Of a stretch of 7,555 nt of DNA, positions 6,209 to 7,555 are shown piece after piece. The position numbers were made by a program, and so were the translations under genes. The notes under the pieces are model-generated. The model made no database searches. It was given only the letters and a program-made list of their open reading frames with translations, and was not told the origin of the DNA. Location: positions 1 to 7,555 of the forward strand of contig QIEB01000276.1 of assembly GCA_003229495.1 (NCBI GenBank), read 5' to 3'. Position 1 is the stretch's first letter; each line of letters starts with the position of its first letter. The DNA is from Flammeovirgaceae bacterium (lineage in GTDB: Bacteria; Bacteroidota; Bacteroidia; Cytophagales; Cyclobacteriaceae).

Positions 6209-7555
6209 TCAATTCAAGATTAATCTTTTATTGAGGATTGCTGCCATCTCATTTAGTTCATTTCTTTTGGCAGACTTCATCCAGGACAGTTTATTTCAAT
6301 TGTCCACATTGTTGATCTCTGCTCTGATAATTTTCCAGGTGGTCAGCTTGTTGAAATTTCTGGATAATAATCGCGAGTTGATCGTTCAAGTTGTCGAACA
6401 GGAGCCATCGAAGAATCAGGTTGGCAATAGTGACACGGCATGGACGGGTGATGATGACCAGCAGTTGCTTCAACGTTACCATCGACTACAGCAAAAGTTT
6501 TCAGATCTGCGCAATGAGAAAGATGCACAATCACAATACCTTAAAACCATCGTGCAGCACCTGGGAATTGGCCTAATGACCTTTGATCGCACCGGTGACA
6601 TTCAGATCATCAACACCACCGCCAAGAATCTACTAAAGGTAAACAACCTGAAAAATATTTCAGGGATCACAAGTCTGAGCGAGCCACTAGTGAAAAGCTT
6701 CCGGAGTCTTAGAACTGGTGGACAGGATCTGATCAAGATACAACATGAGGGCTATACTTATCAACTCTCAATTTATGCAATTGAGCTAACTTTGAAAGGA
6801 GAACCTTTCAAGTTAATCACTCTTCAAAACATTCAAAGTGAGCTTGAAGAAAAAGAAATGGAAGCCTGGCAGAATTTAATCCGGGTACTCACCCATGAGA
6901 TCATGAATTCCGTTACCCCCATCTCTTCATTGGCAGCTACCGTTGACGGGAACATTAGCAGCAATATCGAAAAGAACAGGGATCACTACGAAATTAACAA
7001 GGACGATCTTGATGACATTCATATAGCTATTAAGACTATACAACGCCGTAGTGAAGGACTAATTCGATTTGTTAGTGATTTCCGAAACCTAACCCGCATA
7101 CCCATTCCTCAAATAAAGGAAGTAAAGGTTAAAGAAATCTTCCAACGTGTAATCACGTTACTTAAACATGACCTCAATCAAGATAATATTAATGTGATAA
7201 CCTCTATTAGACCTGCTGAATTGATATTGAAGGTGGACCCCGGACTTATCGAGCAGGTCATGATCAATATCGTTAAAAATGCCATTCAGGCCTTTGAAGA
7301 AGAGCCTCAGAAGCAGATAAAACTATCTGCTGGTCGAGACCATAAGAATAACGTGACTATTCGCATCAAAGACAACGGAGCGGGCATTGATGAAGAAGCC
7401 CTCGGGAAGATTTTTATTCCATTTTTTACTACCAAAAAGAATGGAAGCGGCATAGGGCTTAGTCTGTCAAAACAAATTATGAGACAACATAAAGGAGCTA
7501 TCAAAGTAGTCTCCAATTTGGATGAAGGAACGGAGTTCTCCCTGCGATTTGAAGA
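6198..7555 (+). CDS. NtrB/NtrY-like membrane PAS sensor histidine kinase (3' end cut)
   Basis: Role: sensor kinase and probable phosphatase for the overlapping NtrC-type regulator. Seen, 452 codons with no stop before the window edge, and probably near its end since the ATPase domain is complete: two membrane spans at about 9-26 and 33-52 joined by a very short loop, so there is no periplasmic domain; an acidic, coiled linker (about 85-112); a PAS domain at about 113-212 (HLGIGLMTFDRTGDIQIIN); HisKA with H233 in VLTHEIMNSVTPI, including the E-x-x-N phosphatase signature (E234, N237); HATPase with N-box MINIVKNAIQAF, G1 DNGAG (392-396), F-box FIPFFTTK and G2 GSGIGLSLSK (416-425). ATG at 6198-6200 lies inside the last codons of the regulator gene, implying translational coupling. 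Sensing is probably by the PAS domain or within the membrane. It has no ORF-track line because it lacks a stop; the frame was read directly from the bases. Confidence 0.95.
   Translation, partial: MGYNQFKINLLLRIAAISFSSFLLADFIQDSLFQLSTLLISALIIFQVVSLLKFLDNNRELIVQVVEQEPSKNQVGNSDTAWTGDDDQQLLQRYHRLQQKFSDLRNEKDAQSQYLKTIVQHLGIGLMTFDRTGDIQIINTTAKNLLKVNNLKNISGITSLSEPLVKSFRSLRTGGQDLIKIQHEGYTYQLSIYAIELTLKGEPFKLITLQNIQSELEEKEMEAWQNLIRVLTHEIMNSVTPISSLAATVDGNISSNIEKNRDHYEINKDDLDDIHIAIKTIQRRSEGLIRFVSDFRNLTRIPIPQIKEVKVKEIFQRVITLLKHDLNQDNINVITSIRPAELILKVDPGLIEQVMINIVKNAIQAFEEEPQKQIKLSAGRDHKNNVTIRIKDNGAGIDEEALGKIFIPFFTTKKNGSGIGLSLSKQIMRQHKGAIKVVSNLDEGTEFSLRFE

Overview
The window looks like chromosomal DNA of a Bacteroidota bacterium, probably Cytophagales/Flavobacteriia-like (inference). 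The grounds are a SusC/RagA-type TonB-dependent receptor N-terminus, a histidine kinase with the two-propeller periplasmic sensor typical of this phylum, start codons without clear Shine-Dalgarno sequences, AT-rich leaders, and a sigma-54 activator carrying GAFTDA. No rRNA, tRNA, CRISPR array, insertion sequence or phage gene was seen.

Layout. Positions 1-490 (minus): N-terminal 163 codons of a SusC/RagA outer-membrane receptor, running off the left edge. 491-746: gap with two overlapping inverted repeats, one of which may terminate the upstream operon. 747-1364 (minus): NarL/FixJ-type response regulator. 1418-4423 (minus, TTG start): 1001-residue sensor kinase with 14 propeller repeats, a Y_Y_Y domain, one membrane span and a HisKA_3/HATPase core. 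4424-4831: divergent intergenic region with a strong plus-strand terminator-like hairpin, a perfect Bacteroidota -7 element just before it, and a second foldable segment. 4832-6208 (plus, GTG start): NtrC-type sigma-54 response regulator. 6198-7555 (plus, overlapping by 11 bp): its membrane PAS histidine kinase, cut by the right edge a few residues after the end of its ATPase domain.

How they work together (inference from family knowledge and layout). The minus-strand kinase and NarL regulator form one two-component system. They are in effect a hybrid two-component (HTCS) sensor whose output sits on a separate LuxR-type protein, and they lie directly upstream of a susC-like gene they may control, as in nutrient-uptake loci. 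The plus-strand NtrC/NtrB-like pair is a second, separate system that would activate sigma-54 promoters, probably outside the window. The two systems diverge from a shared 408-bp region.

The gene content is of known families. The least explained part is the divergent intergenic region, where a promoter-like element followed at once by a terminator-like hairpin suggests a leader attenuator or a small RNA.
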